Below, in pieces: positions 35,125-44,256 of a DNA stretch of 64,000 nt; the first letter of the stretch is position 1; the number at the start of each line of letters is the position of its first letter. A model generated the notes under the pieces. The model had not been told where the DNA came from. It worked only from the letters and a program-made list of their open reading frames with translations, and made no database searches. The translations under genes were made by a program, and so were the position numbers. This stretch comes from JAGQNP01 sp038257245. Lineage in GTDB: Bacteria > Patescibacteriota > Saccharimonadia > Saccharimonadales > JACQNP01. Location: positions 60,485-124,484 of the forward strand of contig JBBSJL010000001.1 of NCBI GenBank assembly GCA_038257245.1, in the 5' to 3' direction.

Positions 35125-35646
35125 ATGAATTACGTTTATCACGGTGCACCTGAGCAGATGGTCGGACATGAGCTTATTCCGCTGAATCAAATGCGGGATA
35201 CTCATCCTGAGTTGTACGCACTTCATAGAGCAAAATACGAAGGGCGTGAAGAAGTTTTGGAGCGGCAGATTCCGCTATTAGATTGTCTATGGAATGACGT
35301 CGTACAGTTCTTGCCTCTACACCCTGCAAAGGTGTTCAAATTACAAGTTGAACTTGGTTTGATACCAGAGGTGCCTTCATACAAGTTTTTTGAGATTGAT
35401 CCCAGCTTGTTTGATTCAGAAAAAGCCGTTATTTTCTTTAAATCCGCTCCAGGCGAAGAGAATGTAGAAGTTAAGTGGCTCAAAGATGTTGACCTAGTAG
35501 CTATCCAGGAAATCCCACAGGCCACAGTAGATTATTACAAAACACTCGTTGGCACTGGCGAGCTACCGTTCAATTATCAGTTTATCCCGCATATTGTTTA
35601 CAAAGGCCGTATCGATGTTTCAAAAACGCAAATAATTAGCATCTAG
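35125..35646 (+). CDS. hypothetical 173-residue protein
   Basis: A soluble protein beginning MNYVYHGAPEQMVG and containing LDCLWNDVVQFLPLHPAKVF. I have an impression of a conserved Bacillus group-specific family but cannot name a domain. No membrane segment, no metal motif. It has no ribosome binding site that I can see. It lies inside the region bracketed by the tRNA-Ser-derived repeats and is probably cargo of that element. Confidence 0.55.
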   Translation: MNYVYHGAPEQMVGHELIPLNQMRDTHPELYALHRAKYEGREEVLERQIPLLDCLWNDVVQFLPLHPAKVFKLQVELGLIPEVPSYKFFEIDPSLFDSEKAVIFFKSAPGEENVEVKWLKDVDLVAIQEIPQATVDYYKTLVGTGELPFNYQFIPHIVYKGRIDVSKTQIISI

Positions 35647-35699
35647 AACCAGTTTATAGTGCATTTTTCTCTCGGAGTAATAAGGTTAAAAAATCTGAA

Positions 35700-36419
35700 C
35701 TATATTTCAACTGTCAGCAAATAGTTATCTGAATTTAACTGGGCAGTACATATAGCACCAATTAATACGTCGTCTTTTACGGTATGTTGTCCGCCTTTTT
35801 CAGAATCGGGGTCGTTATAGGAATACTTGCCGTTGTCAAAACCGGTTAACACTATGGCGTGCTCAATTACTTTACCATCGTCTGTATCGGCTACATAAAC
35901 TTTCGTGACTGGATCATATTTAGACCGTGGATAATCATACATATAATTAAAGTTAATAATAGCCAGGACGGGGCCCTTGGCTAGTAATCCTTGCAGAAGT
36001 TCATTTGTACATTTTGTGATATCAATCGTTCCGCCAGCTTGCAAATAAGTCACATAGGCGTCAATTAAAATGGATGCATATGGTGTACGAGCTGTACTTA
36101 TTCCACTTTCTTTTATTTTTTCCATTTCAACTAGTAGCTCCTGTTGCGAGAGTGATGACCAGGTACGATCAACAATCTGAGCATCGAACACATGCATCTT
36201 CACCTTCAGGTGGTGAGATTTAATAAGCCATGAACCAATATCAGCAAAAAGTGTTCCCATTGGCTTGCCCTCGTCATTAGTTCTGACCGGTATCTCTTTT
36301 TCGATATTTTCTGGGCTTATGTTTAAGTCGTAAAAATTAAGGAATTGAGACGTTGACGTTTGGACACAGTTTGAAGAAGAACTCTGTATTTGTAGTGGAA
36401 TGGTGTGAATAACACTCAT
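35700..36419 (-). CDS. papain-like C39-type cysteine peptidase
   Basis: The likely catalytic cysteine is in SNCVQTSTSQFLNFY, the histidine in IEHAIVLTGFDNG and the Asp/Asn in YSYNDPDSEKGG, the order seen in C39-like (bacteriocin-processing) and related cysteine peptidases. There is no signal peptide. The frame opens at 36443, but TATAAT lies seven bases before the ATG at 36419, so that start is preferred and leaderless. A second protein with the same CVQ start motif is encoded at 56373. Confidence 0.72.
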   Translation of the reverse strand: MSVIHTIPLQIQSSSSNCVQTSTSQFLNFYDLNISPENIEKEIPVRTNDEGKPMGTLFADIGSWLIKSHHLKVKMHVFDAQIVDRTWSSLSQQELLVEMEKIKESGISTARTPYASILIDAYVTYLQAGGTIDITKCTNELLQGLLAKGPVLAIINFNYMYDYPRSKYDPVTKVYVADTDDGKVIEHAIVLTGFDNGKYSYNDPDSEKGGQHTVKDDVLIGAICTAQLNSDNYLLTVEI

Positions 36420-36479
36420 AATTATGATTATAGCGTAAAACACTAGACTTCCACCACCATTGCGGTACCCTGTCCTTGT

Positions 36480-37814
36480 ATGGAATTAACAGTACCACAA
36501 CAGATACCAAAAACACCAAAGGTAGCACCAATACGTTGGTGCCTGTACGCCCGTAAATCAAGCGAACAAGACGAACGCCAAGCCCTCTCTATCGAGCAAC
36601 AAATCAAGGAAATGCGACTACTAGCGGATCACTGGAATATTGAAATAAGTGAAATCAGACAAGAAAGCCACTCCTCTAAGGTCGCTGGTACCCGACCAAT
36701 CTTCAACAGGCTCATTAAGGATATTCAATTAGGATACTTTGGCGGAATAATTTCTTGGGCACCGGATCGTTTGAGCAGATCGGCAGGCGATTTGGGAGTC
36801 CTTGTTGACCTTATGGACGAAGGAAAACTGGTGGAAATCAGAACCCACAGTCAAACGTTTACCAATAACCCAAACGAGAAGTTCTTGCTAATGATCCTTG
36901 GCTCGCAAGCCAAGCTTGAAAACGACAACCGAGGCTTGAACGTAATTCGAGGTCTCCATAACAAAGCAGCCAATGGTTGGCGACCAGGCCAAGCCCCAGT
37001 CGGCTATATCAATAACGGCTTGGGTGAAGAAAAGATTATCATCGATGATGAGCGAGCACCTATCATGGCAGAGATGTTTGAACGAGTCGCCAAGCAAGCC
37101 CATACTGGCCGTGACATCAAACGTTGGCTTGATGACATAGATTTTACTAGCAGACATGGCAAACGACTCGTTCTGAGCCATATCTACCGAACACTGCAAA
37201 ATCCCTTCTACTACGGAGATTTTCAGTACCCAAAAACCAAAGAAACAATGCATCGGGGGAAACATAAGCCCATTATTACTAAAGAATTGTTTGATCTCGT
37301 ACAAATACAGCTCACTGTAGTACCAAAACTACGTACAGGCAGTAAGGAGTTCAGCTTTACTAAGATACTCAAATGTGGAGCCTGCAAGACTGGTATAACG
37401 GCAGAAGAACACATGAAACGGCTGATAACCACTGGCGAAATCCGACGGTATGTTTACTATCATTGCGGTAGAGCTAATGACCTCGACTGCATCCAACCTT
37501 ATATCCGCGAGGCTGATCTCATGAGCGAGCTACTTGGGCTGGTCGACAAGCTAGAAATAGATGAAATCGGGGCTCAGGAGCAATTCAAAGATGAGCTAGA
37601 ACGGTACGAGAGGTTCAACGGTGTCCTCGGTTACACAGGCGATGAGTTAATCCAAAAGCCGGCCATCGACCTAAAGGCCTACGCCAAATACGTGCTCCAA
37701 AACGGTACCCGAGAAGAAAAACGAGAGATTCTAAAATATGTTAACGGCGAACTATTCCTCAAAGATCAAAAGGTCTATGTAGAGCGAAAACAGAGGCCTA
37801 AAAAGTTTAACTAA
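36480..37814 (+). CDS. large serine recombinase (resolvase/invertase family)
   Basis: The resolvase domain (about residues 15-165) has the catalytic serine in LYARKSSEQDE and the conserved arginines in WAPDRLSRSAGDL. A recombinase domain follows (about 190-290, PVGYINN...), then a zinc-ribbon-like segment with CGAC and a later Cys pair (about 300-345), and a coiled-coil C-terminus. 444 residues is in the range of large serine integrases, which move DNA between attP and attB sites. It lies 137 bases before the 3' end of tRNA-Ser. Codons look more GC-rich than the neighbours, consistent with transfer. Confidence 0.9.
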   Translation: MELTVPQQIPKTPKVAPIRWCLYARKSSEQDERQALSIEQQIKEMRLLADHWNIEISEIRQESHSSKVAGTRPIFNRLIKDIQLGYFGGIISWAPDRLSRSAGDLGVLVDLMDEGKLVEIRTHSQTFTNNPNEKFLLMILGSQAKLENDNRGLNVIRGLHNKAANGWRPGQAPVGYINNGLGEEKIIIDDERAPIMAEMFERVAKQAHTGRDIKRWLDDIDFTSRHGKRLVLSHIYRTLQNPFYYGDFQYPKTKETMHRGKHKPIITKELFDLVQIQLTVVPKLRTGSKEFSFTKILKCGACKTGITAEEHMKRLITTGEIRRYVYYHCGRANDLDCIQPYIREADLMSELLGLVDKLEIDEIGAQEQFKDELERYERFNGVLGYTGDELIQKPAIDLKAYAKYVLQNGTREEKREILKYVNGELFLKDQKVYVERKQRPKKFN

Positions 37815-37884
37815 GCCGGTTCGAATTGCATTGCCCTAAAGAACGGGAATGCTGTATTGAGGCTAGTTCCGTAACATTTTGAGC

Positions 37885-37934
37885 AAAAAGAAACGACCCG
37901 CTCCCTATAGTATGCACTTTAGGGGAACGGGTCG
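37885..37934 (-). terminator. intrinsic terminator after tRNA-Ser
   Basis: On the minus strand CGACCCG pairs with CGGGTCG with an inner CCCTA/TAGGG, followed by TTTCTTTTT. It also lies between the recombinase stop and tRNA-Ser. Confidence 0.85.
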
Positions 37935-37948
37935 GATCTGAACTATAT

Positions 37949-37958
37949 TCTTGGCGGA
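37949..37958. repeat. possible attachment-site repeat, right copy
   Basis: TCTTGGCGGA spanning the CCA end of tRNA-Ser; matches 34804-34813 exactly. Confidence 0.4.
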
Positions 37959-38039
37959 GAGAGAGGGATTCGAACCCTCGAGGGCTTGCGCCCAACACGC
38001 TTTCCAAGCGTGCGCCATAAGCCACTAGGCGACCTCTCC
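37952..38039 (-). tRNA. tRNA-Ser (GGA)
   Basis: 88 nt with acceptor GGAGAGG/TCTCTCC, anticodon stem CACGC/GCGTG around loop TTGGAAA (anticodon GGA, plus-strand 38003-38005), long variable arm, T-loop TTCGAAT, discriminator G and encoded CCA. Confidence 0.97.
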
Positions 38040-38147
38040 GTGTCTTTGGATACAGTAAAACTCTACACTGCCAGCCAAAATTTGTAAAAAATAGAGATTA
38101 ATAACCCTATTGCTTGCCTTATCTGTTGCTAAGGGGTTATATTATTA

Positions 38148-39014
38148 ATGACAATGCCAGTAATCGAAATGAAAGACGTCAGTAAACTGTACGGCTTCGG
38201 CGATGCCACAACGGTGGCGCTTAACGAAGTCAATTTTAGTGTGGAAAAAGGCGAGTTTGTGGCGATTATGGGGCCATCTGGTTCTGGTAAGTCGACACTA
38301 CTAAATATAATTGGATTATTAGATCGACCCAGCCATGGTAAATATAATTTGGGTGGACGTAGTGTCGAAGGTATGAACGCAAATCGGCGCGCTAAAGTCA
38401 GGCGCGACACGATAGGGTTTATATTTCAATCTTTTAATCTATTGCCCCGACTCAATGTATTAGAAAACGTTGCCCTGCCACTTGGCTATAAAGGTATGAC
38501 CCAAACCAGGAGGCTAAAACGTGCTGGAGCAATTTTGGGTGAAGTAGGTTTGAGTGACCGCGAATATTTTATGCCTAAGCAATTAAGCGGTGGTCAAACA
38601 CAACGAGTGGCAATTGCCCGTGCACTAGTAAATGATCCCAAAATTATCATCGCCGATGAACCTACTGGGAATTTAGATAGCGCTTCTAGCTTGGTTGTTC
38701 TGGAACTACTGGATAAAATTCATCGCGAAGGAAACACAATCTTAATGGTTACGCATAACCCAGAACTTACCAAATATGCCTCAAGAGTTGTGTTTATGCA
38801 TGATGGTTTAATAGTCGCAGACGAAAAATCAGAGTTTGGTGCTATTCCAGGGTTTATCAAACGACGAATGTATAGCGTAAAAATTAAGACTCAAACAGAT
38901 AAGCTCGAAGGCGTATCTGCAGTTATGAAGACTGAAAGCGAGTCACCGAAAAAGTCTACCAAAAAAGCTGCTAAGAAGCGCAAGTACAAACGAAAACCAA
39001 AGGCTAAGAAATAG
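38148..39014 (+). CDS. ABC transporter ATP-binding protein, MacB/LolD type
   Basis: The ATPase powers the adjacent FtsX-like permease. Walker A is GPSGSGKST near residue 44, the signature is LSGGQTQRVAIARAL, Walker B is IIIADEPTGNLDS and the H-loop is MVTHNPEL. The family core is about 225 residues; here about 60 extra residues end in a tail rich in Lys (KKAAKKRKYKRKPKAKK) whose role is unknown. TATATT lies four bases before the ATG. The permease follows after one base, and rlmH after that. Confidence 0.93.
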   Translation: MTMPVIEMKDVSKLYGFGDATTVALNEVNFSVEKGEFVAIMGPSGSGKSTLLNIIGLLDRPSHGKYNLGGRSVEGMNANRRAKVRRDTIGFIFQSFNLLPRLNVLENVALPLGYKGMTQTRRLKRAGAILGEVGLSDREYFMPKQLSGGQTQRVAIARALVNDPKIIIADEPTGNLDSASSLVVLELLDKIHREGNTILMVTHNPELTKYASRVVFMHDGLIVADEKSEFGAIPGFIKRRMYSVKIKTQTDKLEGVSAVMKTESESPKKSTKKAAKKRKYKRKPKAKK

Positions 39015-39015
39015 T

Positions 39016-40245
39016 ATGTTACTAACGCCTTACATTAAACTTGCAATGGCCTCGATACGAAGTGCCAGGTGGCGTAGCTTCCTTACCATGCTGGGGATAA
39101 TAATCGGTGTGGCAAGTGTAGTTGTTACCGTCAGTATTGGCGAAGGAGTTAAACAACAGATATCTAAACAGATAAACCAGCTAGGCCCAGAACTCATTAC
39201 GGTTCGCCCAGGTGCCATTGTTAGTCGCGATGAAAACAACGAGATTGTTGGTGTTAATCTCCTAGCATCTGCAAATGTAGTGGCTTTTAATGAAGGTGAC
39301 TGGAAAGCTATTCAAAAAACCAAAAACATACCAGTGACAGTCCCCTTCAATGTAGTAAGTGGCTTACCCAAGTATGAAGACACAACAATGCCCAATAGCA
39401 TTATTATCGGTACAACAGAAGAGCTGCCAACGGTTCTACAACAAGACCTAGAATACGGGAGCTTCTTTAATAAGTCTGATAAAGAAAAGAAGGTCGTTGT
39501 TGTGGGCAAACGAGTGGCAGAACAACTATTTAACGAACTGGCTCCAATAGGTAAGTCACTAACAATTCGTGGTGAGAAATTTATTGTTCGTGGTGTATTT
39601 GAAGATTTTCCAAATACGAGTTTGATTGCATCAACTGATTATAACTCGACTATCTTTATGCCATATGAAGTAAGCAAGAAATTGATTGGTGGGCAAGTTC
39701 AGATTTCTCAAATTTTAGCTAAAGCTAGCACTAGTGAGAGTGTCGAGCAGGCTGTATCTGACATAAACACTAGCCTCAAAGCATTACATGGTGGTGAACA
39801 GGATTTTACAGTTCTAAAGCAGGAAGAAAACATTGCTATTGCCAGCAACGTACTAGATCTAATAACTGCTTTTATTGCCGGCGTTGCCGCCATTTCCCTT
39901 TTGGTGGGTGGCATTGGGGTAATGAATATCATGCTAGTACTAGTCAGTGAGCGCACAAGAGAAATCGGTGTTCGTAAGGCTGTTGGTGCAACTAACAGAC
40001 AAATTATGCTTCAATTTTTGGTTGAATCATCCGTCATAAGTGTTACTGGTGGGTTTTTCGGTGTTATTGTTTCGATCTTGGTAAATTATCTTATTAGGAT
40101 TACTACAGACTTGCAACCAGTCATTTCTCTGCCAATAATGTTTATTTCTGTTGGTATTGCACTCTCAGTTGGGATTATTTTTGGCACAATGCCGGCGGTC
40201 CGAGCTGCCCGTAAAGATCCTATAGAGTCATTACGCTACGAGTAA
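39016..40245 (+). CDS. FtsX-like ABC permease, MacB type
   Basis: One N-terminal helix (about 18-40) is followed by a roughly 240-residue extracellular MacB-type periplasmic core domain and three C-terminal helices with the family motif GIGVMNIMLVLVSERTREIG (about 303-322). The last residues (PAVRAARKDPIESLRYE) are typical. MacB-type pumps move peptides or lipoproteins mechanically rather than through a channel. In a one-membrane cell it could export antimicrobials or signals. No MacA-like adaptor gene is adjacent. Confidence 0.92.
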   Translation: MLLTPYIKLAMASIRSARWRSFLTMLGIIIGVASVVVTVSIGEGVKQQISKQINQLGPELITVRPGAIVSRDENNEIVGVNLLASANVVAFNEGDWKAIQKTKNIPVTVPFNVVSGLPKYEDTTMPNSIIIGTTEELPTVLQQDLEYGSFFNKSDKEKKVVVVGKRVAEQLFNELAPIGKSLTIRGEKFIVRGVFEDFPNTSLIASTDYNSTIFMPYEVSKKLIGGQVQISQILAKASTSESVEQAVSDINTSLKALHGGEQDFTVLKQEENIAIASNVLDLITAFIAGVAAISLLVGGIGVMNIMLVLVSERTREIGVRKAVGATNRQIMLQFLVESSVISVTGGFFGVIVSILVNYLIRITTDLQPVISLPIMFISVGIALSVGIIFGTMPAVRAARKDPIESLRYE

Positions 40246-40709
40246 TGAAGATTGTAATCATTAGTGTTGGTAGAAAATCTGGCCCAGAAATAACAAGTTT
40301 ATGCCAAGAGTACGAAAAACGTTTAGCTAACAAACATCAGATAATTTGGCAGTTTGTTGAGCCTGAAACCGGCAAAATGACGCGTAATGAGCAAAGACAA
40401 AGAGAATCAACTAGGATAATTGATAAAATCCCGGACGATTATTTGGTTGTTCTTATGGACGAGGCAGGAAAACAAATAAACAATATTGCGTTAGGTAAAG
40501 AATTCGATAAGTGGCGGCAACTTCCTCAGCCCATCGTCATTGTTATCGGCGGTGCTTTTGGAGTATCAAAGAACTTGCAACAACGCGCCGATTTCGTGTG
40601 GTCATTATCAAAACTCGTTTTTCCTCACGAAATCGTCAGGTTAGTTTTAACCGAACAAATCTATAGAATTCAAACTATCCTGGATAACCAGCCGTATCAC
40701 CACGAATAA
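40245..40709 (+). CDS. rlmH: 23S rRNA m3-pseudouridine1915 methyltransferase
   Basis: This SPOUT-fold methyltransferase modifies the decoding-facing helix 69 of 23S rRNA. It has 154 residues, as is usual, with GGAFGVSK (SAM loop) and a C-terminal FPHEIVRLVLTEQIYRI. The start overlaps the permease stop by one base (TAATG). Its last 35 bases overlap the methyltransferase gene on the other strand. Confidence 0.95.
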   Translation: MKIVIISVGRKSGPEITSLCQEYEKRLANKHQIIWQFVEPETGKMTRNEQRQRESTRIIDKIPDDYLVVLMDEAGKQINNIALGKEFDKWRQLPQPIVIVIGGAFGVSKNLQQRADFVWSLSKLVFPHEIVRLVLTEQIYRIQTILDNQPYHHE

Positions 40710-41331
40710 TAGCCAAGCTATTAGTTATTCTTAACTTATGGTTAGGGTTTGCTACCAACCATTCGTCAACTGCTTTTCGGGCTCCTGGGAGGGCTTCGGA
40801 TTGATAGTCATCTACAACCACGACACTACCCGGTACTAGTTTGTTTTCAATTAGCGCGAGACTTTGCCTGATCGATTGGTAGTAGTCACCGTCTAAAAAT
40901 GCAAAAGCAATTTTTCTGGGTACTTCGACTTCAGATAGTTCTGAAAACCAGTCTTTATGAATAATCGGTAGTCTTAAGTTCGCCTTTTTAAAGTTTGTTA
41001 TGAATTCTTTTTTGGATGCACTTAGTTCTCCGGCTACAAATTGCTCACCCGCTGGGCTTTGATCCTTACTTGACTTAGGCGGTAACCCTTCAAATGAATC
41101 GTAGACATGGAATTGTCTATCATAATTTTGTAATTGCAGTAATCTTTGTATAAACAGTGATGTCGTCCCAGTATAACAACCTAATTCAACAACATCACCC
41201 TGCTTTGTGTTCCGTAAGGCAGAGCTTAGGTAGTCTAGAATGATTTTTACTTCTGCTTTTGAAACTTGCTCTGAAATTAGCGGGTATCTATCGACTATGT
41301 CTGGAATAACTTTACTCACGTCCGAGTTCAA
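40675..41331 (-). CDS. TylF/MycF-like SAM-dependent methyltransferase
   Basis: A class I methyltransferase: VELGCYTGTTSLFIQ (SAM loop), VYDSFEGLPP, and AFLDGDYYQSIRQSL with VVVDDY, which match the macrocin-O-methyltransferase-like (TylF) family that methylates sugars or surface glycans. No ATG begins the frame; TTG at 41331 or GTG at 41319 would serve. It overlaps the upstream 70-residue gene by 20 bases, so it is translationally coupled to it. Confidence 0.8.
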   Translation of the reverse strand: MNSDVSKVIPDIVDRYPLISEQVSKAEVKIILDYLSSALRNTKQGDVVELGCYTGTTSLFIQRLLQLQNYDRQFHVYDSFEGLPPKSSKDQSPAGEQFVAGELSASKKEFITNFKKANLRLPIIHKDWFSELSEVEVPRKIAFAFLDGDYYQSIRQSLALIENKLVPGSVVVVDDYQSEALPGARKAVDEWLVANPNHKLRITNSLAIIRGDTAGYPG

Positions 41332-41524
41332 TGTTCTCGGGCACCTCTGGTTCCGGAGTAAGATCTTGCGAACTATCTGGAGCTATCATCCCCTTCGGGA
41401 CTTCTCCGCCAAGGCCCATGACAGCCTGACCTAATTTAGTTAAGTCCGCCTCAGGTGCTATTGGATGTGCTGCCAACTCCTGGTCAGCAACTACGGGTTT
41501 TTCTCGTTTAGGTAGGCCATCCAT
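41312..41524 (-). CDS. hypothetical 70-residue protein
   Basis: A Pro/Glu-rich, probably disordered peptide with no known domain. GGAGGAAATATA directly before the ATG is one of the best ribosome binding sites in the window, so it is truly translated. It is coupled to the methyltransferase gene, perhaps as a leader that controls its expression. Confidence 0.6.
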   Translation of the reverse strand: MDGLPKREKPVVADQELAAHPIAPEADLTKLGQAVMGLGGEVPKGMIAPDSSQDLTPEPEVPENIELGRE

Positions 41525-41576
41525 TATATTTCCTCCAAAATTTTTACTTGTATCAAACTACATTATATCAGTAAAT

Positions 41577-42197
41577 TTATATCAGAGTTTGCCAATAGTA
41601 CCAAAAATGCTGGAGAAGTATCAAAAAGATAACCGTATACCAGCCGATTAACACATTGAGATAATTCTTCTGAATCCAAGTAGGTAGACCAGTGGCCCAT
41701 TTAGGTAGTGGTAAATAGTTTTGCTCTAAGTTGTAAGACGTAATAAATACAAATATAGGTATCGTGACCATCCAGGTAACAAAGCACCACGGACAAATTG
41801 CATTAATTCTATAAACACCCTGAAAGAACAGATAATGCATAAAAACTACGCCTAAAGTAGAAGCTGCTTGGGCCGTTTGCCAAATCCATTTTTTGAATTT
41901 TGCTCCAGAAAGCATTAGAGCACCAAAAGTTATCAGTGAAGTAAATCCCATAATCCCAAAAATAGTGTTCGGTACTCCCAGTAAACTCGCCTGCTCGGTC
42001 TTCATTACCGATCCACAGCTAAGTACTGGGTTGATGTTGCATGGAGGATCATAATTCGGGTTCTGAAGGACATGAATTTTATCGTAGGTTAAAGTAAAAG
42101 CGGCCAGTAATCCCAATACACCACAAACAATTAGTATGTAAGGGAGGACTTTCCCAATTTTAGACACATTAGACTTCGCCTCTTTTATTTTGGCCAT
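41577..42197 (-). CDS. VKOR-family disulfide-generating membrane protein
   Basis: Vitamin K epoxide reductase homologues re-oxidise DsbA-like proteins using quinones. The first cysteine pair is in NINPVLSCGSVM with an earlier C in DPPCNIN; the active CxxC is NAICPWCFVTW near residue 132. About five membrane helices are visible. No DsbA-like thioredoxin domain is fused, unlike in some Actinobacteria and Cyanobacteria. Its likely clients are the disulfide-containing surface proteins (pilin, Cys-rich domains at 51.9 and 53.6 kb). Confidence 0.9.
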   Translation of the reverse strand: MAKIKEAKSNVSKIGKVLPYILIVCGVLGLLAAFTLTYDKIHVLQNPNYDPPCNINPVLSCGSVMKTEQASLLGVPNTIFGIMGFTSLITFGALMLSGAKFKKWIWQTAQAASTLGVVFMHYLFFQGVYRINAICPWCFVTWMVTIPIFVFITSYNLEQNYLPLPKWATGLPTWIQKNYLNVLIGWYTVIFLILLQHFWYYWQTLI

Positions 42198-42244
42198 AGT
42201 AACTAATTATATACCCAAACACTCTTTGTGCAAAAACACTACTC

Positions 42245-42284
42245 AAATTTAATAACACCCCATGAGCGGGGTGTTATTAAATTT
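42245..42284. terminator. very stable bidirectional terminator
   Basis: A perfect 17-bp stem, AAATTTAATAACACCCC against its complement, around a 6-base loop. It follows the HdeD-like gene on the minus strand. Confidence 0.88.
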
Positions 42285-42301
42285 GGTCAGAAAGTTAGTA
42301 T

Positions 42302-42844
42302 CTATTCTTTCATTTCAAGACCGAGAGCAATCCAAAGCGGACCTGTGATCAAGGCAAATAGACCAAGAATCCATACGAATGCTAGGCCTCCCTGTACAGG
42401 ATATCGCCAGATTCCAATACCAGCTAGGAATGCACAAAGACCATAGAACATAGTAATCGTTTTTGCACTGGCTGATACACTCTTGCCTTCAATCAAAGGA
42501 AGAATAACGGCCACTACTCCCTCTACAATTAGAGCGATTGCAACTAATGCTACAAGAGTAGCAACTGATAGTAATGGCCGTTGTATTAGATAGGCACCGA
42601 TACCGATTTCCAGTACACCTACTATGAGTGTGAAAACCCAACTACTACCATTACCAATTTTTTTAATGCCCTGAATGATGCTGATTACACCATTGATCAA
42701 TAGCCATAAAGTTACTAATATTGCTAAAGTCGCTATTGTTAGTCCTGGCCATACTAGGGCCATAATACCAAAGAGTACAGATACAACTCCTCGGGTAATT
42801 GTAAGAAAACTCAGCGCTTCCAGGCTATTATTCTTCTTAGCCAT
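42302..42844 (-). CDS. HdeD/DUF308-family membrane protein
   Basis: About six membrane helices in three pairs, with the family pattern GVVSVLFGIMALVWPGLTI and LIVGVLEIGIGAYLIQRP. HdeD-like proteins are linked to acid or general stress in other bacteria, but the mechanism is unknown. The start at 42844 is set by GAGGAGGTGAAC; the GTG two codons earlier overlaps that site. The gene stands alone with its own terminator. Confidence 0.85.
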   Translation of the reverse strand: MAKKNNSLEALSFLTITRGVVSVLFGIMALVWPGLTIATLAILVTLWLLINGVISIIQGIKKIGNGSSWVFTLIVGVLEIGIGAYLIQRPLLSVATLVALVAIALIVEGVVAVILPLIEGKSVSASAKTITMFYGLCAFLAGIGIWRYPVQGGLAFVWILGLFALITGPLWIALGLEMKE

Positions 42845-42939
42845 GTTCACCTCCTCAGGTTATTTTAATACTCTTATGATCTAACACAGGGACATTATTG
42901 TCAATGGCATGTGGTTTATCACAGGATATATTATGTCGT

Positions 42940-44256
42940 TCAACTATCTTTTCTTTTCTTGATGTAACGAGCCAGGACGATACTCATAGCTAGCACGGAT
43001 AAAGAAAATATTATAGGCAGTAAGCTATTATCCTCGTAATGTTCTTCCACGGATACTGAAAAATATCGTGTATCACGGCAGCCATCGTTATCAATAGCTA
43101 TTGATCCGTTATAATTCCCAGCTTCTGTATATTTGCTGGGTAATTCTATAAGCTCAGGAGACAAATTAAGTATTTCTTTTCGCCCATCACCCCATTCAAT
43201 AGTAGTAATGCCTTGAGCTATAGAGCCATCACCGTGAACCAGCTTGACGATAAAGGCCTCATTTTCTCGTATTCCCCAATATCTGTATTGTTCTAAACCA
43301 AAAGCAACATTGCATTGAATTAATGAGTCGAAGTACAAAGTAATACTTTTAGATCTAACGCTACACTTGCCATCAATACATGATTCAGCATTTATTATCA
43401 AAGGCGATGATGTGGCCGTGAGTGTAAACGCCCAGTCTCCATCTTGATTTGCAAAAACAGATCCCGACAGTTCCCCATTTATGTAAATATTTATTTGACT
43501 ATTTGGTCCCGCAGTACCCGTAATTGTTGCCTGATTGCCTTGTATTGTTACGCCGTCGTCTGGGCTAGAAATAATAGGTGGAGTTATAATGTTTGGGGTT
43601 ACAATAATGTCAATGTTGGGCGCTTGATCTTTAGGTAGAACTGATATTTTTATAGTCTTAGATCCTTTTGATTGCTCAAGTGGACTGTTTACATAGGTCT
43701 GGAGAGAGTGTTCTCCTATCCCTAACGTGCCTGCAGCAATAATGAATTGATAAAAGCCACTACTATTACTAGTTATGTTGGAATATTCTGTGCCATCAGT
43801 GTTTAACTTAACCGTTGAACTCGGGACAGTATATCCTGTGACCTGAATGGAACTTTCTATAGAAACTGCACTTGATGTTATTGATATCGTAGGCGGGACT
43901 GTAAAGGTAACGATTGTGTTTTGTTGGGGCTGGATACTTACATTCTTACTTACGCTTTGTGACTGATTGCCTGTAAGATCAACAGACTCCACGGAAATAT
44001 TACGTATTCCGACTATTCTATTACTCACAAGTTGTGAAAATTGCCCCAAATTATTGGATGAAGTGGTGGCTACTACCTGACCATTATCCTTTATGATTAT
44101 AAGCGAATTTGGTGAACTGTAACCCGTCACAGTAATACTGGGGCTAGGCACCGTTACTTTAAATGATTGTTGAGACTGAATGGCACTCGCGTTTACTGAC
44201 AATAAATAAACAACCAAAAAAGCAGCCCCCATAAGCATTGAAAGCCTGCGAAGCAT
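42940..44256 (-). CDS. surface protein with Ig-like repeats and C-terminal anchor
   Basis: Signal peptide (about residues 1-25), then several beta-rich Ig-like repeats: residues 35-110, 125-205 and 225-300, each with a TVTGYS/QVTGYT/TITGTA strand and an N-S-x-I/V turn. A PKD-like region follows (IEWGDGRKEIL), then a C-terminal membrane helix and KKRKDS tail. There is no LPXTG motif. Its start overlaps the stop of the DUF916-like gene by one base. It is the last of three genes in a surface operon. Confidence 0.75.
   Translation of the reverse strand: MLRRLSMLMGAAFLVVYLLSVNASAIQSQQSFKVTVPSPSITVTGYSSPNSLIIIKDNGQVVATTSSNNLGQFSQLVSNRIVGIRNISVESVDLTGNQSQSVSKNVSIQPQQNTIVTFTVPPTISITSSAVSIESSIQVTGYTVPSSTVKLNTDGTEYSNITSNSSGFYQFIIAAGTLGIGEHSLQTYVNSPLEQSKGSKTIKISVLPKDQAPNIDIIVTPNIITPPIISSPDDGVTIQGNQATITGTAGPNSQINIYINGELSGSVFANQDGDWAFTLTATSSPLIINAESCIDGKCSVRSKSITLYFDSLIQCNVAFGLEQYRYWGIRENEAFIVKLVHGDGSIAQGITTIEWGDGRKEILNLSPELIELPSKYTEAGNYNGSIAIDNDGCRDTRYFSVSVEEHYEDNSLLPIIFSLSVLAMSIVLARYIKKRKDS

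Noticed and set aside
36480..37814. Recombinase as the enzyme for the GAGCCAAG elements
   Set aside because: It lies 18 kb away, beside tRNA-Ser rather than tRNA-Gln, and no GAGCCAAG core is near it; a link cannot be supported.
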